NCBI GenBank assembly: GCA_964441755.1
Contig: CAYTVG010000014.1
Coordinates: 53,164-117,163 of the forward strand
Source: JAUMBM01 sp964441755
GTDB lineage: Bacteria > Bacteroidota > Bacteroidia > Chitinophagales > Saprospiraceae
Direction: 5' to 3'
DNA length: 64,000 nucleotides
Positions 1 to 9,384 of the stretch are shown here, one piece after another. A model generated the notes under the pieces. It was not told the origin of the DNA, did no database searches, and worked only from the letters and a program-made list of their open reading frames with translations. Position 1 is the first letter of the stretch. Each line of letters starts with the position of its first letter. The position numbers and the translations under genes were made by a program.

Positions 1-2
1 GC

Positions 3-503
3 AATCCGGCGGAGATTCCGCAGCAGATCGGGCTGCGGCGGCAGTATGCCGGCAGCCCGGGCAGCATACATTTTAATGCGCAAAAAATGCTGGAAAACAA
101 GCTGGGCGTGCGCGATTCGCTGCAGCGCCTCTACAGCAGCCCTGCCCGCTGGCCGCTGCGGCCGCAGCCGGGCCTTGACGGCAAGCCTGCCGCACCGACG
201 CTCGAGCGGCTGCGCTGCCGGGATGGCAGCGTGCTGCTGCGCTGGCGGCATACGCGCACGCCCCTGCCCGTGGATGCGCAGCCGCACTACTATGCGGTCT
301 ACCGCAGTGACCGCAGCGACGGCGCGGCAGCGACAGCCCGCCTCATCTACCTAAGCCCCTTTGCGCCACAGCAAAATTCACTTGTATTTGAAGACCATGG
401 AGTTAGGCGTGGCCAAGCTTATGCCTACTACGTACTGGGGGTGAACCGGTTTCACCGGATGGGGGTGAAATCGGTGGTGCGGGTAGTTAAGCGTGTGCGC
501 TAA
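3..503 (+). CDS. C-terminal end of a GHL10/DUF187-type family 10 glycosylhydrolase (5' truncated)
   Basis: The reading frame is open from the window edge, so the gene starts upstream. The first visible residues (NPAEIPQQIGLRR, then GSIHFNAQKMLENKLGVRDSL) match what is expected near the end of the catalytic barrel of the Bacteroidota GHL10 (DUF187, YngK-like) glycosidases. After that comes about 100 residues resembling a fibronectin-III-like module (PHYYAVYRSDRSDG, then AYAYYVLGVNRFHRMG) that closes these proteins. Only the tail is present, so no catalytic residue can be checked. The family acts on extracellular or cell-wall polysaccharide. Identification is from remembered family features, not a search. 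Confidence 0.6.
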   Translation, partial: NPAEIPQQIGLRRQYAGSPGSIHFNAQKMLENKLGVRDSLQRLYSSPARWPLRPQPGLDGKPAAPTLERLRCRDGSVLLRWRHTRTPLPVDAQPHYYAVYRSDRSDGAAATARLIYLSPFAPQQNSLVFEDHGVRRGQAYAYYVLGVNRFHRMGVKSVVRVVKRVR

Positions 504-515
504 GGGGGGAGTGTA

Positions 516-772
516 GGCTGGCCTTGTTGGCTGGCGCCAACAAGGCCAGCCTGAAGATATGTTGGCAATTTTTGATTTTTTCAAAATCAAAAATTGCAGC
601 TTTTTTTGGCATTTTGGGCTGGCGCCAACAAGGCCAGCCTGAAGATGTGTTGGCAATTTTTGATTTTTTCAAAATCAAAAATTGTGGCTTTTTTGGCATT
701 TTGGGCGACAGCCCAAAATGCAACTCCATTTTGTGTCTTTACTTTTGGGCGACAGCCCAAAAGTAAAGACAC
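516..772. repeat. Cluster of six perfect intergenic hairpins, four of them in an 88-bp tandem repeat
   Basis: A hairpin with 16-bp arms and a TGGC loop (516-551) is followed by an AT-rich hairpin of about 15-bp arms (567-599). An 88-bp shift repeats most of this block (unit starts at 531 and 619). Then come hairpins of 10-4-10 (about 699-722) and 18-4-18 (733-772), both with GACA loops and GGGC/GCCC clamps. The block separates a plus-strand gene end from the minus-strand gene end at 781, so it could terminate transcription from both sides. Confidence 0.85.
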
Positions 773-780
773 ACCCTCCA

Positions 781-1497
781 TTACAGGTGTTTCACGCGCT
801 CCGCATAGCGGGCATACAACTCCTCATTGCTGAAGCCATCAATATTCTGGCTGTGATATACCGGCAGGCGTACCCCCTCCGCTGCCGCTATTTTCATTGC
901 CTCCGTGGCCAGGAGGTTGACGAGAAATACCCCTGCCAGGGTAGAGATGGGGCCTGTGAGGTTGCCCGCAATGTCCATCAGTCCGTCGCCGGAGGGGACG
1001 CAGTTGTCGATGACGATGTCAGCAATGTCCATCAGCTTTATGCCCGAGGGGTGGCGCGACGGATAGCGGGCCGACTGTTCGAGAGAGGTGATGGCCACCA
1101 CCGGCAGCCCCCTTTCCCTGGCCAGCAGGGCCATCTCTATGGGCATGGCATTGCGGCCCGAGTTGGATACCACCAGCATGAGATCGCCATCGCTGATCCG
1201 GTGCTGGTCCCAGATGATCCTGGCCAAGCCCGGCACCCGTTCAATCTCGGCACTGCGGCGCGCCCCTTCGGCGGTCATCACAATGCTGTCGAGCATGGCG
1301 TTGACGTTGGCAAGCCCACCCGCACGCACAAACAACTCAAGACCAATCATGTGCGAGTGACCCGTGCCAAAAGTGTGGATGATGCGATCCTGCAGCAGGG
1401 TGTCGGCCATGTGGCGGGCTACTGCCTGCAGCTTCTCCTCCTGACAGCTCGTGAGCCGTGACAGGTGCTGCTGTACTTGTTGTGCGTATTCAAACAT
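781..1497 (-). CDS. SIS-domain sugar-phosphate protein (UPF0309-like)
   Basis: A protein of 238 residues made almost entirely of a single SIS fold, the phosphosugar-binding domain of sugar isomerases and of MurNAc-6-phosphate etherase. The glycine/serine-rich phosphate loop is seen as FGTGHSHMIGLEL and the second as VVSNSGRNAMPIEMALLARE. It resembles the UPF0309 group rather than MurQ. I use the Met at 1497 (MFEYAQQVQ) because the six residues upstream of it are not conserved-looking. It lies 79 bp downstream of the GH20 hexosaminidase on the same strand, which suggests a joint role in amino-sugar use, but the substrate is unknown. Confidence 0.75.
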   Translation of the reverse strand: MFEYAQQVQQHLSRLTSCQEEKLQAVARHMADTLLQDRIIHTFGTGHSHMIGLELFVRAGGLANVNAMLDSIVMTAEGARRSAEIERVPGLARIIWDQHRISDGDLMLVVSNSGRNAMPIEMALLARERGLPVVAITSLEQSARYPSRHPSGIKLMDIADIVIDNCVPSGDGLMDIAGNLTGPISTLAGVFLVNLLATEAMKIAAAEGVRLPVYHSQNIDGFSNEELYARYAERVKHL

Positions 1498-1576
1498 GTG
1501 ATATATCTTTTGCACCGTCCGCTGCTACAAGCAGCAGACGGTACGTTCATTTTTTTTCCCAAAAATACAGACCCGC

Positions 1577-4132
1577 TTACTCAGCCGGTTTCCAGTCCGT
1601 CACCAGCCCCATCCGGCCGCGCTCATCGAAGCAGGCAGCTTTGATCTGCACGCCCGTATACGTAAACGGCCCCGTGTAGCGGCGGCTCTGCGGCCCCGGC
1701 TCACTACCATCGGTCGTAAAGCGGATGGTATAGCCGATGTAGGCCGAGTTCATCATAATCTTACCATCCTCCAGCCGTACGCCCGGCGGCGGCAGCCGGT
1801 AATTGAAGCCTCCCTTCCAACTGTCGAGTCGCGGCAGCTCCACCCGGGCCACCGTATTCATAAAGCGATTCCAGCCCGCCAGCCGGGCCTCCTCGCCCTG
1901 GCCGCTCCAGGCAGGCTGCCCTTGCCAGGCACGCTGGGCGAAGCCCAAAAGCTTAGGCAAAGTGTAGTACTCCAGCATGCCGCGCCCCTTGATCGTCTCA
2001 CTCCACAACTGCGCCTGCAGGCCTACGATATTCTCCCTGCCTGCCTCCGTCAGCCGCTGCATACCTGCAAAATCGACCTCCGGCTTGTAGGGCCGCCCCA
2101 TATCATCTACACGGGTCGTCTCGTACAAATTGTAGGGCACAAAAGAATAAGCATCCTCCGTATCCACAAAACCCGCCCAGTACAAGCCCGGCTCCCGCGG
2201 ATCCTTGGTATACGCCAGGTCAAAATAAAAATTGGACACATTGCTGAGAATCACCGGATAGCCCTCATTGGCGAGGCGATAGCCAAGATCCTGGTTGCCC
2301 CACATACTGTTCCAGATATACGGATACACCTGCTTATCGACATAAGCCGGATTGGGCTTCCAACTGCCATCCTCCTCAAACAACATCACCGCCTCCTCCC
2401 AGGCGCCCGTCTCCAGGCCGCGTGCGCGAATCAGCTCATTGATACGGCCAAAAAACAACGCCTGCAGGTTGCGCGTATTTTTGATCTCCGGGTGCTGCGC
2501 CAGGAACGCCTGACAGACGGGCGAGCCCGTGAAAGCCGTCGCAGGCACCTCATCCCCGCCCGTATGCATCATGCGCAGCGGCGCCCCCGCCTCGCGATAG
2601 ATAGCGATGATATCGTCCAGCACCCACTCAAAGAAATGATACACCTGCTCCTGACACACACAGGTTGTATTGTCAAAATACCCCTGTGCCGACAAGTAGC
2701 GCGAAGTGTCGGCCGGATCGATCAGGCGGTAGCGCGCCGCTTCCTCCGGCTTGCCTTCGGCCATCAGCCGGTCGTAGCGCAGCTCCATGGCCTTGATGGC
2801 TGCCCGGGCATGGCCCGGCAGGTTGACCATCGGGATGATATCGATATGCCGCTCACGCGCATAGCGGATCATCTCAATATACGCCTCGCGGCTGTAGTAG
2901 CCGTTGCCGTGGCTTTCGGGATCGTCCGGATCAGGGCCCGAGCCGTAAGCCGGCTGCAGGTAGAGGCTGTCGCGATGCAAAAAGCCCCGGCGGGCACCCA
3001 CCTCCGTCAGCTCCGGCAGGCCGCGAATCTCCAGCCGCCAGCCTTCATCCTCGGTCAGGTAAAACAGCAGCTTGTTGAGCTTGTACTGCGCCATCAGGTC
3101 GATCATGCGCAGCATAGTCTCCTTCGACTGAAAGTTGCGGCTCACATCGATGTGGAGGCCGCGATAGCCAAAAGCCGGCTGGTCTTCGATCTCGCAGTCC
3201 GGCAGCTCATAGCGGGCACGGCTGTTCTTTTTCACCAGCGACAGTACCGACTGCACCCCATAAAAAGCGCCGGCATCGCCCCCGGCCTCAACCACCACCC
3301 CTTTGTCCCTGTCTACCGACAGGCTATAGCCTTCCGCGGCATCAATGCTGCTGTTGACCGTCAGATGAATATCGCCCCCCTGCCCGTTGATCTGCGGGAA
3401 GGCAGCAATGCCGAAGCGGCTGTAGAGCTCATTGGCGAGGTAGCGCGCCTCGTCGGCCAGCGCTGCCGGGCAGCTTATGCTGGTCTTTTCGGGCAGAACA
3501 AACTCGCCCAGGCCCGGCTTCCACGAAGCCGGCGCCGGCAGGAAAGGATCGTATTGCGTAGACGACAGCGAGCGCAGCCGCTGGTTTTGGGTAAAAAGCC
3601 AGTCGGCATCCGGCAGCGGCACCTGGTCGGCAGGCGAGCGGTTGTATTGCTCCGGCCGCGTGAAAGGCTGCAGGCTAAAATCCTTCACCACCACTGCCGT
3701 ATCCTGCCCGCCCCGCTGCTGCGCAAAGAAAAGCCCGCGAGGGCCGTCCGACTCTTTGATCAGCCAACTGTCAGACGTATAGCTCATCTCCACCGTCTGC
3801 CCCGGCTTGAGCGAAAACCCCTCCAGGGGTGTCAGCCGGTAGAAATCGCCGCCCAGGTTTTCAACCCGCAGCTTGCCCTCATTGCCTGTAACCATGCGGG
3901 GCGCCTGGTTCCAGTACAGCGCCCAGCCCTTATCGCCCAGGCGTTGCTCGCCCTGGTTGGTGAAGCGAAAAGTAGCTGTATGGGTAGTCTTCTGGTCTCG
4001 CGTGACATTGCCGTCGAGCTCCCAGCTAACGGCCAGCTGTTCGAAAGAAAAATCGCCGGCCGTGCGGCAGCCCCAGACAGTAAGCGCCAGCAGCAGCAGG
4101 CCTGCCAGCCGGAAAATGCGATGCTTGCTCAT
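1577..4132 (-). CDS. Beta-N-acetylhexosaminidase, GH20, lipoprotein
   Basis: Predicted to remove terminal beta-linked GlcNAc/GalNAc from chitin, peptidoglycan or glycan fragments in the periplasm or at the outer membrane. The start has a lipoprotein signal (LLLLALTVWGC, Cys22). Order of domains: CHB_HEX-like sandwich about 25-170, GH20b about 210-315, GH20 barrel about 320-690, and a CHB_HEX_C-like end about 775-850. The catalytic Asp-Glu pair is in HTGGDEVPATAF near residue 527; FGYRGLHIDVSRNF is the typical barrel entry. At 851 residues it is long because of the extra sandwich domains, as in chitobiases. It is co-directional with the SIS gene, suggesting an amino-sugar salvage pair. Confidence 0.9.
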   Translation of the reverse strand: MSKHRIFRLAGLLLLALTVWGCRTAGDFSFEQLAVSWELDGNVTRDQKTTHTATFRFTNQGEQRLGDKGWALYWNQAPRMVTGNEGKLRVENLGGDFYRLTPLEGFSLKPGQTVEMSYTSDSWLIKESDGPRGLFFAQQRGGQDTAVVVKDFSLQPFTRPEQYNRSPADQVPLPDADWLFTQNQRLRSLSSTQYDPFLPAPASWKPGLGEFVLPEKTSISCPAALADEARYLANELYSRFGIAAFPQINGQGGDIHLTVNSSIDAAEGYSLSVDRDKGVVVEAGGDAGAFYGVQSVLSLVKKNSRARYELPDCEIEDQPAFGYRGLHIDVSRNFQSKETMLRMIDLMAQYKLNKLLFYLTEDEGWRLEIRGLPELTEVGARRGFLHRDSLYLQPAYGSGPDPDDPESHGNGYYSREAYIEMIRYARERHIDIIPMVNLPGHARAAIKAMELRYDRLMAEGKPEEAARYRLIDPADTSRYLSAQGYFDNTTCVCQEQVYHFFEWVLDDIIAIYREAGAPLRMMHTGGDEVPATAFTGSPVCQAFLAQHPEIKNTRNLQALFFGRINELIRARGLETGAWEEAVMLFEEDGSWKPNPAYVDKQVYPYIWNSMWGNQDLGYRLANEGYPVILSNVSNFYFDLAYTKDPREPGLYWAGFVDTEDAYSFVPYNLYETTRVDDMGRPYKPEVDFAGMQRLTEAGRENIVGLQAQLWSETIKGRGMLEYYTLPKLLGFAQRAWQGQPAWSGQGEEARLAGWNRFMNTVARVELPRLDSWKGGFNYRLPPPGVRLEDGKIMMNSAYIGYTIRFTTDGSEPGPQSRRYTGPFTYTGVQIKAACFDERGRMGLVTDWKPAE

Positions 4133-4564
4133 CTTTTTTCAGTACTTTAGTAAGCCAATTTTCCGGCGGCAGCCGGCGGCTGCCCCGGACATCCAACTAT
4201 GTTTTTTTTCAAAAAAAATCCCCGCCCCGCCGCCGGCACGCTGGCTGGCAGAGGAAGCGCGTGGCAGCAGATGCTGCCAGATTTTTTTACCCAAGCCACC
4301 GCCGGTGCGCGCTCCCAAAGCAAAACGCGCATCGGAGCGGCTGTACTGCAGCACAGCCCGGACATGCGCCGGGCGGAACGCTTGACACTGCAAAGTAAGG
4401 CAATATTCCGGTAGGCTGTTAACCAGAAGCCGTCTGTAAATTACAATTTTCTGCATACAAGCAGCTGCAGCAGACAAAGCCCGCCCTTGGCAGCCAGTTT
4501 ACAAAAATAAGCTTGTACAAGCGTACAAATCGTGCGACCTTTAACCGGTCCAAAAAATAGCTCC
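4133..4564. promoter_or_regulatory. Divergent intergenic region with a 12-bp perfect palindrome
   Basis: About 430 bp separate the divergent GH20 and cytochrome genes. No convincing gene is present in any frame. At 4511-4522 there is the perfect palindrome GCTTGTACAAGC, followed by a further GTACAA at 4524, about 45 bp before the cytochrome start. This is a candidate operator for the cytochrome gene; no regulator is identified. Confidence 0.4.
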
Positions 4565-6553
4565 ATGCGCAACCTACGACAAATCGCCCTGGCTGCCGGC
4601 CTTTTCACACTCGCCCTGGCGGGTGCCTTGGCGCCCCTGTCCAACCAGACGGCCAGGGCCTTTCACTCGCAGGCAGAAATAGATATGTTTCGCCAAATGC
4701 TGTCTATGCCGCCGGTAGACTCGTCCATTCTTTTCCCCACAGCCTCCACCTGCAAAGGCTGCCACGGCTACGATGCCAACGGCTATGCCATGGTCGACTT
4801 TTTCGGCAACGACGTCAACATCCACGACGACTGGAGTGCCACCCTCATGGCCAATGCCGCCAAAGACCCCTTCTGGCGCGCCAAGGTGAGCCACGAAATC
4901 CTGCTCAACCCCGGCCACAGCACCGCCATACAGACCAAATGCACCTCCTGCCATGCGCCCATGGGGCATTATACCGCCTTTTTCCGCGGCCACGACAGCT
5001 ACACCCTGGCCGACTTGCTGCAGGACACCATCGGCCTCGACGGCGTCTCCTGCGCCGGCTGCCACATGATCGGCCCCGACCAACTGGGGCAACTGCACTC
5101 GGGCAACCTCAGCTACGACACCACACGCCTCATGTTTGGCCCCTTCCCGGGCCCTTTTGCCGCCCCCATGACCGATTTTCTGGGCTTCCGCCCCGTCTAC
5201 GGGCCGCACATCAGCCAGGCGGGCGTCTGCGCCTCCTGCCATACCCTGATTACCGAGCCCATAGGCCTCGACGGCCAGCTTGTGGGCACCACCTTCGTTG
5301 AGCAGGCCACCTATCACGAATGGCTCAACTCCCTCTATGCTGAAGATCAGGAAAATATCACTTGCCAGCAGTGCCACATGCCCGAGCTCGAGGAGTCGGT
5401 GGTCATCTCCTCCAACTACCTCTTCCTGCCGGGGCGCAGCCAGTACTCGCGCCACGAGTTTGCCGGCGCCAACGCTTTCATGCTGCGCCTGATGAAAGAA
5501 TACCGGCAGGAGCTGGACATCGACGCGCGGGAAGCCGACTTTGACGAAACCCTGGCAGCTACCCTGCGCATGTTGCAGCAGGAGTCCCTCGACGCCCAGC
5601 TGCAGTGGGCGGGTGTCGAGGCCGATACCGCCATCTTCAGCCTGCGGCTGCTCAACCGCGCCGGCCACAAATTTCCGTCGGGCTACCCCAGCCGCCGCCT
5701 GTTTGTGTCCTTCCTCGTCTCCACGCCCGGCGGTGACACGCTCTTCCATTCCGGTGCTATGAACGACCGCTACGAGCTCATCGACGAAGACCTGCCCTTT
5801 GAGCCCCACCACCACATCATCCGCCGGCCCGAACAGGTGCAGATCTACGAGATGGTCGCCGGTGACGAAGTCAACCCCTTCACGGTCGTGCTTGAGCACG
5901 CATCGGTCATGAACAAAGACAACCGCCTGCCGCCCCGCGGCTTCCGCAGCAACCACATGGTCTACGATACCACCCGCATCGTAGGGCAGGCCCTCAGCGA
6001 TCCCGACTTCAACCGCGATGGCGGGCAGGAAGGCAGCGGCGGCGATATCCTCTACTTTCATGTCGGCACCGCCGGCTACGCAGGCCCGGTGCTGGTCAAA
6101 GCGCAGGTCTACTACCACTCCCTGCCCCCCCGCTGGGTCAACCCCATCTTCGAATCCTCCACGCCCGAGATAGAAAGCTTCCGACAGCAGTTTCTCAGCA
6201 TCGACAATGCGCCGGTGCTGGTCGCTGAGCAAAGCCTCAGCGACATCAGCTTCCCGGTGGTCACGGCCCTCAACCGGCCTGCGCGCGCAGATGTGCGGGT
6301 GCGCGTATTCCCCAATCCCGTGGGCGAAGAGATTCATTTCCGCCTCAGCGGCCCTGCGGCCCTGCAGCCGGCCCTGATCGAGCTGCACGATATGTCGGGT
6401 AAAAAAGTCCTGCAGGCGACGCCCGCCTGGAGTATGCAGCAGGGGCATTGGCAGGCCAGCCTGCCTGCCGCAAGCCTGCCCGCCGGCGTATACAGCTGGC
6501 AGCTGCGCGACCGCCGCGGCAGTCTGCTGGGCAGTGGCAAGCTGGTGCGCTAG
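4565..6553 (+). CDS. Secreted pentaheme c-type cytochrome with type IX C-terminal sorting domain
   Basis: The protein has a signal peptide (start MRNLRQIALAAGLF, cleavage near QTARA) and five CxxCH haem sites: CKGCH at about residue 63, CTSCH 126, CAGCH 163, CASCH 222 and CQQCH 267. The haem half (1-290) is followed by a beta-rich region (about 340-560) and a type A sorting tail (VRVFPNPVGEEIHFRL to GSGKLVR). The likely role is surface or extracellular electron transfer, or a multihaem oxidoreductase anchored by the type IX system. The start at 4565 is chosen because it places the signal peptide at the N-terminus; an in-frame ATG at 4532 would add 11 unlikely residues. A perfect-hairpin terminator follows at 6564. 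Confidence 0.88.
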   Translation: MRNLRQIALAAGLFTLALAGALAPLSNQTARAFHSQAEIDMFRQMLSMPPVDSSILFPTASTCKGCHGYDANGYAMVDFFGNDVNIHDDWSATLMANAAKDPFWRAKVSHEILLNPGHSTAIQTKCTSCHAPMGHYTAFFRGHDSYTLADLLQDTIGLDGVSCAGCHMIGPDQLGQLHSGNLSYDTTRLMFGPFPGPFAAPMTDFLGFRPVYGPHISQAGVCASCHTLITEPIGLDGQLVGTTFVEQATYHEWLNSLYAEDQENITCQQCHMPELEESVVISSNYLFLPGRSQYSRHEFAGANAFMLRLMKEYRQELDIDAREADFDETLAATLRMLQQESLDAQLQWAGVEADTAIFSLRLLNRAGHKFPSGYPSRRLFVSFLVSTPGGDTLFHSGAMNDRYELIDEDLPFEPHHHIIRRPEQVQIYEMVAGDEVNPFTVVLEHASVMNKDNRLPPRGFRSNHMVYDTTRIVGQALSDPDFNRDGGQEGSGGDILYFHVGTAGYAGPVLVKAQVYYHSLPPRWVNPIFESSTPEIESFRQQFLSIDNAPVLVAEQSLSDISFPVVTALNRPARADVRVRVFPNPVGEEIHFRLSGPAALQPALIELHDMSGKKVLQATPAWSMQQGHWQASLPAASLPAGVYSWQLRDRRGSLLGSGKLVR

Positions 6554-6563
6554 CGCAAAAAAA

Positions 6564-6683
6564 GCGCCCTGCTTAGCAGGCAGCGTTGCTGCCTGCTAAG
6601 CAGGGCGCCGGCGAAAATGCCTGCGGCAGGCATGCTGCCGCTTGTAAAAAAGAGCGGCCTGCCCCCGCAAGGGACAGGCCGCT
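6564..6683. terminator. Two back-to-back intrinsic terminators between convergent genes
   Basis: At 6564-6608 a perfect 21-bp stem with a 3-nt loop follows the cytochrome stop and is preceded by an A run. At 6653-6683 the arms AGCGGCCTG/CAGGCCGCT are bordered by AAAAA on the left and TTTTT on the right, so this one can act in both directions and would stop the minus-strand gene that ends at 6709. Confidence 0.8.
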
Positions 6684-6708
6684 TTTTACAAAGCCCGGGC
6701 AGGCGGGC

Positions 6709-9048
6709 TTATGCCCGCGTTGACCCAAAGAGCGAAACGATCAACTTGTTGATTTCAACCAATGACTGCAGGGCCTGGGCTCTCATCTTCTCATAAGCCT
6801 CATGGGACGACTTGTCGGCTTGCTCACTGAAAGGATTGGGGCGCTCGCGAAGGCTTAGCTCCATATCCCGGTAGTGATTCACAAAATTGCTGATCAGCGC
6901 AAGGTATTCGGCCCGGGCCAACTCTATACGCTGGTTATAGCTTTTCATGTCAACGACATAATCCGTGTGCGCATTAATGAAGGTAGTCAGCTCGCCCTCG
7001 CAGGACGGGCCGCTGGCCATGCACAGTTGCAGGATGTTATCTTCCATCGCACGGCGGCGGGCAACATCGGTGCCCGTCAGCTCAGCGCGCACATCCGCAT
7101 CTTCCGGCAGATGGATCTTTTCGGCCAGGCGGTGGCGGATGGCCAGCAATTGTTCGCGCAGCTCCGCTACCTGGGCAGAAATAGCGGCCGACTGCTCGAG
7201 CTCCAGGCTGAAATCCTGCAGCTCCTTGCGGTTGATGGCGAGCAGGGTATCCAGTTGGCGGTGCATGAGGATGGCTTCCTGCTGCCGCCGCTGCACATCG
7301 GCATCCCGCAGCCCCGACAGGCGCTGGTAGTTGTAGGTGTTGGCGATGATCCCCTTGATGCCCACTACGATACTCTCCACATTGACGCCCGTCAGCACAT
7401 GCAGTACGCCACTGAACACCTTGGTCAGCTGTGCCCCCGACGTCATTTTGGCGATCTCCCCGGCCATGGGCGCATTGAGTACCTCTTTCAGCCGCTGCTG
7501 CGCATCCGTCAGCTGCGCCTTGCTCAGGCGGTCCTTCTCGGGCAGGGCAGCGGCAATTTTTTGGTAGATGGAGTCAAACTGCGGATAGTTGGCCGGGTTG
7601 CCCATCTCGCTGCGCAGCTTGCCAAAGCGCATCACCTCGTTGACGAGCGACACCATGTCCAGCTTTTCTTCCATCAGGTAGAGGCTCAGCAACTGATAGC
7701 TCAGCTGCTGCCCGAGCTGCAGCTTGTAGGCGTCCACCTCATTGCAGTCAATATCCGTCGGCAGCAGCTGCTGCCGGCTGCTGCCGTAAGGCTGCGCTGC
7801 CGCTGCCGGCGCATCGCCCGGCCAGGACAGTAGTGCCTGCCCGGCCCGCAACTGCTGCAGTTCCTGCGCGTAAAGCGCCCTTGCCGCACGCTTCATCGGC
7901 TGCTGCAGCAGCAGCTCGTAGGTACGCGCCAGGCCATAGCGGCTGCCGGCGCTGCCACCCTCAGCGACATACAATTCTTTCCACAGCGACAGGCCCTGTT
8001 GCAGCCGAAGGCGCTGCGCTGCAGTGGCGGAGCGGTCGCTGCCGGAGCCCGCCTGCGCTGCCCGTTGCCCGGCAGCGGTGGAGTGGTCGCTGCCGGAGCC
8101 CGCCTGCGCTGCCCGTTGCCCGGCAGTGCCGGAGTGGTCGCTGCCGGAGCCCGCCTGCGCTGCCCGTTGCCCGGCAGCGGCGGAGTGGTCGCTGCCGGAG
8201 CCCACCTGCACGGCCCGTTGCCCGGCAGCGGCGGAGCGGTCGCTGCCAAAGCCGGCCTGCGCTGCCCGTTGCCCGGCAGAAGCGGAGCGGTCGCTGCCAA
8301 AGCCGGCCTGCGCTGCCCGTTGCCCGGCAGTGCCGGAGCGGTCGCTGCCGGAGCCGGCGCTCCCTTGCGTGAGCTCGGCCGTATGCAGGAGCGACTGCGC
8401 CAGCAAGCGGCGGAAATGCGGCTCCCGGGGGTAGAGACTGTAGAAAAGTTCGTCGATCTGCAGCAGCGGCGCGCTCAGGCGCAGCGCTGCGCCGGCCGAC
8501 CACCGCCCGGTGCGGCCGTGCAGCAGCAGGGTATTGTACTCAAAAGCCAGTTGCTGCAGCCAGTAGGCATCGGCGGCTGACAGCTCAGCAGCCTGCAGCA
8601 GCCGCTGCAGCCGCTGTTGCGTGCCGCCGGCCAGCGCCTCGCCCTGCAGCCGCTGCGCTGCAGCATCTACATTGCCTTGCAGAAAAAGGTTGAGCGCCTG
8701 CAGCGCCTGCAGGCTGGCATCGTACAGATTGAGCGCCGACAACTGCTTCGAGAGACCGGCGATTTGCACTTGCCGGGCAGCGTAGGTGTGCTCGAGCCGC
8801 AGCAACTGCGTGCTGCAGTCGGCGGCCGACAGCAGCCGCGCTGCGCGCAGGTGCTGCAACTGTGCTTTGTCGCGTTCAAACTGCTGGCGGAGGGCTTCCT
8901 CTGCGCTGGCGCGCAGCTGTTGCTCGCCGTTTTCTTCGGGCCCGGTAGCCGTGAAAGTTACAGGAAAGTTGGCCCGGACAGCCCGGGCTGGCTGGCTGAG
9001 CAGCAGGGCGCAGCAGATGAGCAGGAGATAATACGGTGGATTCGGCAT
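6709..9048 (-). CDS. Unrecognised secreted protein with a 17-residue tandem repeat
   Basis: I do not recognise a family. The 779-residue product begins with a signal peptide (YYLLLICCALLLSQPARA) and is mostly helical and Gln/Leu/Ala-rich, with predicted coiled-coil stretches at about 40-130 and 560-680. Residues about 232-345 hold seven copies (the last partial) of a 17-residue repeat of the form GSDRSxxAGQRAAQAGx, a low-complexity linker splitting two helical halves. A GVNVESIVVGIKGIIANTY segment near 560 could be amphipathic or membrane-associated. The gene stands alone between terminators, so the context gives no job. Confidence 0.7.
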   Translation of the reverse strand: MPNPPYYLLLICCALLLSQPARAVRANFPVTFTATGPEENGEQQLRASAEEALRQQFERDKAQLQHLRAARLLSAADCSTQLLRLEHTYAARQVQIAGLSKQLSALNLYDASLQALQALNLFLQGNVDAAAQRLQGEALAGGTQQRLQRLLQAAELSAADAYWLQQLAFEYNTLLLHGRTGRWSAGAALRLSAPLLQIDELFYSLYPREPHFRRLLAQSLLHTAELTQGSAGSGSDRSGTAGQRAAQAGFGSDRSASAGQRAAQAGFGSDRSAAAGQRAVQVGSGSDHSAAAGQRAAQAGSGSDHSGTAGQRAAQAGSGSDHSTAAGQRAAQAGSGSDRSATAAQRLRLQQGLSLWKELYVAEGGSAGSRYGLARTYELLLQQPMKRAARALYAQELQQLRAGQALLSWPGDAPAAAAQPYGSSRQQLLPTDIDCNEVDAYKLQLGQQLSYQLLSLYLMEEKLDMVSLVNEVMRFGKLRSEMGNPANYPQFDSIYQKIAAALPEKDRLSKAQLTDAQQRLKEVLNAPMAGEIAKMTSGAQLTKVFSGVLHVLTGVNVESIVVGIKGIIANTYNYQRLSGLRDADVQRRQQEAILMHRQLDTLLAINRKELQDFSLELEQSAAISAQVAELREQLLAIRHRLAEKIHLPEDADVRAELTGTDVARRRAMEDNILQLCMASGPSCEGELTTFINAHTDYVVDMKSYNQRIELARAEYLALISNFVNHYRDMELSLRERPNPFSEQADKSSHEAYEKMRAQALQSLVEINKLIVSLFGSTRA
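8015..8352 (-). repeat. 51-bp in-frame tandem repeat, about 6.6 copies
   Basis: The unit is 51 bp (17 codons) so copy number can change without breaking the frame. Copies differ mainly at the Arg/His codon of GSDRS/GSDHS and in the two residues before AGQRA. All six full copies keep GQRA and the Ser-Asp pair. Confidence 0.9.
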
Positions 9049-9348
9049 ATTTCAGTGGAAGGTGATGGTTTACTGATGCGTAGCAAAACAATAATAGTCC
9101 ACTAACGTAGCCCTGTGCTGCGTCTAGTATACCTTTTGAAATAATTACTGATTTTTTTTTCAGACAGGCATTTGCCTGCCCGGCCTTTGTGGGGTCATTT
9201 GCTGTTCCGGACAGCGACTGCCGAATACGCGCCGCATGAGCAGCCGCTGCTGCAAACTCCCTGCGCCCGGTATGCATCCTAAGCCTTTTATGTGTTGAAA
9301 ATCAGGATATAGAAAAACCTGCACCCCAGACAGGCAGCTTAGCCTGTG
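9049..9348. other. Intergenic region with no recognisable gene
   Basis: About 300 bp upstream of the repeat-containing secreted protein. It carries an AT-rich stretch (9127-9165) suitable for a promoter of that minus-strand gene, but no clear TTTG/TAnnTTTG pair was found. The right end grades into the 110-bp repeat array. Confidence 0.4.
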
Positions 9349-9384
9349 GCCCGCTCACGGACAGGCTCAGCCTGGACACACCCA

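Noticed and set aside
1922..4150. A 742-residue plus-strand reading opposite the GH20 gene
   Set aside because: It is the shadow of a GC-rich gene; it has no recognisable family and Arg/Leu-rich composition.
4574..6448. A 624-residue minus-strand reading opposite the cytochrome gene
   Set aside because: Gly/Val/Ala-rich antisense shadow; the haem motifs and sorting tail support the plus strand.
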